NCBI RefSeq assembly: GCF_000612625.1
Contig: NZ_CCAS010000034.1
Span: forward strand, 1 to 49,618
Direction: 5' to 3'
DNA length: 49,618 nt
From: Neobacillus jeddahensis
GTDB taxonomy: Bacteria; Bacillota; Bacilli; Bacillales; Cytobacillaceae
Below are positions 48,065 through 49,618 of the stretch, in pieces. The notes beneath the pieces are model-generated. The model saw nothing but the letters and a program-made list of their open reading frames with translations. It did no database searches and was not told where the DNA came from. Position 1 is the first letter of the stretch. Each line of letters starts with the position of its first letter. A program made the position numbers and the translations under genes.

Positions 48065-48631
48065 ATGGAATATAAAGAACATGAAAAAAAGCTGATTGAT
48101 GAAAATGTTGAACAAATCCATCAATTAATCATGAAAAAGATTGAAATATGGTTCGATTATGTCGTTTTTTCAGACCTTTGGTGGTTCGGAGTTGCCCTGT
48201 CCATCATCCCTTGGATGATATGGTTTAAATTTCGAAAAAAAGAAAGTAGTGACCGTATTTTATATGGTGGTTTCTTTGTCCTCATCATCGCGCTTGCCCT
48301 TGATATTTTGGGGGATCAATTCAGTCTTTGGCATTATAGATTTAACGTAATACCAGTTGTCCCTACCTACTTTCCATGGGATATTACCCTCATGCCAGTA
48401 TCCGTGATGATCCTCTTACAGATTAAACCTGATGCAAATCCATTAGTAAAAGCAATCTTATTTGGAATATTTTCTGCTTACATTGCTGAACCCTTTTTTC
48501 ACTGGGTAGGGATATACGTTCCGACGAAATGGAAGTACACTTATTCAGTCCCAATCCAGGTTGCCATATATTTATATTCACATTACTTAACAAGACGAAA
48601 GAACTTTTCTCCGTTCTTCAAATGGAAATGA
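48065..48631 (+). CDS. CBO0543-family membrane protein
   Basis: A 188-residue protein with a charged N-terminal helix (HEKKLIDENVEQIHQLIMKK) and five membrane helices. Motifs of the CBO0543 family of Firmicutes are present: DLWWFGVALSIIPWMIWF, LDILGDQFSLWHYRFNVIP, YFPWDITLMPV and FHWVGIYVPTKWKYTYSVPI. The start is ATG 48065 behind AGAGGGA; the upstream frame from 47972 has no signal. Function unknown; members are often found near regulators and sporulation genes. Confidence 0.85.
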   Translation: MEYKEHEKKLIDENVEQIHQLIMKKIEIWFDYVVFSDLWWFGVALSIIPWMIWFKFRKKESSDRILYGGFFVLIIALALDILGDQFSLWHYRFNVIPVVPTYFPWDITLMPVSVMILLQIKPDANPLVKAILFGIFSAYIAEPFFHWVGIYVPTKWKYTYSVPIQVAIYLYSHYLTRRKNFSPFFKWK

Positions 48632-48716
48632 TCCACCTCCCCCTACAAAACAAAGCACAAATTGTCGGATGGGTCCCTGTCAATCCTGTTATTCTTGGAT
48701 CAAGGAGGTATGAAAC

Positions 48717-49592
48717 ATGGATTTGCTTACAGGCATGAACAAGGCGACCAAGTATATCGAAGACAACCTGACCAACGACATTGACTACAAAGAAGTGGCC
48801 CGGCAGGCATATTGTTCGGAGTACCATTTTAAACGGATGTTTTCCTTCCTGGCCGGTGTCACCGTGGCCGAGTATGTTCGGCGCAGACGCCTGACACTTG
48901 CTGCGTTCGAGTTGAACAACAGCGATGTTAAGGTCATCGATATCGCCATCAAATATGGTTATAACTCACCCGATTCCTTCACACGAGCGTTTCAAGCCTT
49001 GCACGGGATTACCCCAACAGAAGCGCGGGCGAATGGCCACTTGCTCAAGGCCTATCCACGGATTACCTTCCAAATCTCAGTTACAGGAGGAATGGAAATG
49101 AATTATCGTATCGTCGACAAGGAAGCTTTTCGGATTGTCGGACTTCACAAACGAGTTCCGATCCAATTCAACGGAGTGAATCCGGAAATCGCCGCGATGT
49201 GGCAAAGCTTAGAGAGGGACACGATTGCCACATTGAAGGCTTTGTCCAATATTGAACCAATGGGGATGCTGAGCGCCTCGACGAATTTTTCTGAGGGCAG
49301 AATGGAGGAGAAGGGGGAACTCGACCACTATATTGGCGTCGCGACGACGAAAGACGCGCCGGCCGAGCTGAAGCAGCTCGAGGTCCCCGCCTCATCGTGG
49401 GCCGTTTTCGAAGCGGTTGGCCCCTTCCCGGACACGCTGCAGAATGTGTGGGGGCGAATTTATTCAGAGTGGTTCCCATCGTCAAGCTACGAGCAGCTCA
49501 CCGGCCCAGAAATTCTCTGGAACGAGCATCCTGATACCACTTCGCCAACGTTTAAAAGCGAAATCTGGATTCCGGTCGTGAAGAAGAAATAA
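48717..49592 (+). CDS. AraC-family regulator with GyrI-like effector-binding domain
   Basis: A 291-residue activator of the Rob/SoxS type. Residues 1-108 hold the two helix-turn-helix units: [20 protein letters not shown], and [20 protein letters not shown] with the AraC signature ending GITPTEARA. Residues 130-291 form a GyrI-like (SOUL/BmrR-type) ligand-binding domain: [53 protein letters not shown] and SEIWIPV. Such proteins sense small hydrophobic or aromatic compounds and control efflux or stress genes. AAGGAGG precedes ATG. The stop is followed by the terminator hairpin of the 21-bp-repeat element. Confidence 0.92.
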   Translation: MDLLTGMNKATKYIEDNLTNDIDYKEVARQAYCSEYHFKRMFSFLAGVTVAEYVRRRRLTLAAFELNNSDVKVIDIAIKYGYNSPDSFTRAFQALHGITPTEARANGHLLKAYPRITFQISVTGGMEMNYRIVDKEAFRIVGLHKRVPIQFNGVNPEIAAMWQSLERDTIATLKALSNIEPMGMLSASTNFSEGRMEEKGELDHYIGVATTKDAPAELKQLEVPASSWAVFEAVGPFPDTLQNVWGRIYSEWFPSSSYEQLTGPEILWNEHPDTTSPTFKSEIWIPVVKKK

Positions 49593-49595
49593 TAA

Positions 49596-49618
49596 GTTGA
49601 GCCAGGCTGTGCGCCTGG
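49596..49618 (+). repeat. start of another hairpin/21-bp-repeat element
   Basis: GTTGAGCCAGGC-TGTGC-GCCTGG is the same hairpin as after spoIID and ywqB, cut by the window end. It lies directly after the AraC-type gene, in the same orientation as that gene. Confidence 0.8.

Noticed and set aside
1..49618. tRNA or rRNA genes
   Set aside because: No cloverleaf-like or rRNA-like sequence was recognised on either strand by eye; a tRNAscan-type search would be decisive.

Overview
The window looks like chromosome from a spore-forming Bacillaceae (Bacillus sensu lato, low to moderate GC). It carries spoIID, spoIIQ and spoIIID, the MurA/Mbl/FabZ/SsbB neighbourhood known from Bacillus subtilis, sigma-B-type stress genes and Bacillus-style ribosome binding sites. 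No rRNA, tRNA or CRISPR array was seen.

Bases 1-6650 form a general-stress locus. A Dps mini-ferritin is followed by a hybrid histidine kinase and a CheR-type methyltransferase whose architecture and order match RsbK/RsbM, the sigma-B input module of the B. cereus group. A GlsB-type membrane protein, a zinc-ribbon/IDEAL protein and a YflT-family protein follow. Several of these genes have sigma-B-like promoters, so sensor and output genes appear to sit together.

Bases 6700-25030 are a conserved cell-envelope and sporulation backbone: ywzB-ywmB-murAA-spoIID, a NERD nuclease-like gene, VanZ, spoIIQ, a MecA-type penicillin-binding protein (pbpC-like), an alkyltransferase-like protein, spoIIID-mbl, an EpuA-like protein, fabZ (with a FapR-type operator over its ribosome binding site), ywpF, ssbB (with a ComK-type box) and a coiled-coil/3D-domain cell-wall protein.

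Bases 25030-39420 are an AT-rich, decayed accessory island. It holds remnants of a tyrosine integrase, IS21, IS110, IS1182 and ISL3 elements and several gene 5' ends cut off after a few codons. Intact cargo includes a lipoprotein, a large YbfG-like peptidoglycan-active protein, small membrane proteins and a SigO/YvrJ/RsoA-type split sigma-factor cassette.

Bases 39420-49618 return to backbone: aminopeptidase P, YitT, the ywqA (SNF2 helicase) / ywqB (SWIM) pair, a CBO0543-type membrane protein and an AraC/GyrI regulator.

Two repeat systems overlay the window. One is a 13-bp palindrome (GGTGCCTGACACC) with ten exact copies, two of them inside the ywqA reading frame. The other is a larger element made of a terminator hairpin (AGCCAGGCG...CGCCTGGCT) plus units containing GTGGTTGATAAA repeated every 21 bp. 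It occurs after spoIID, as three tandem copies after ywqB, and its hairpin begins again after the last gene. These repeats are the least explained structures here.
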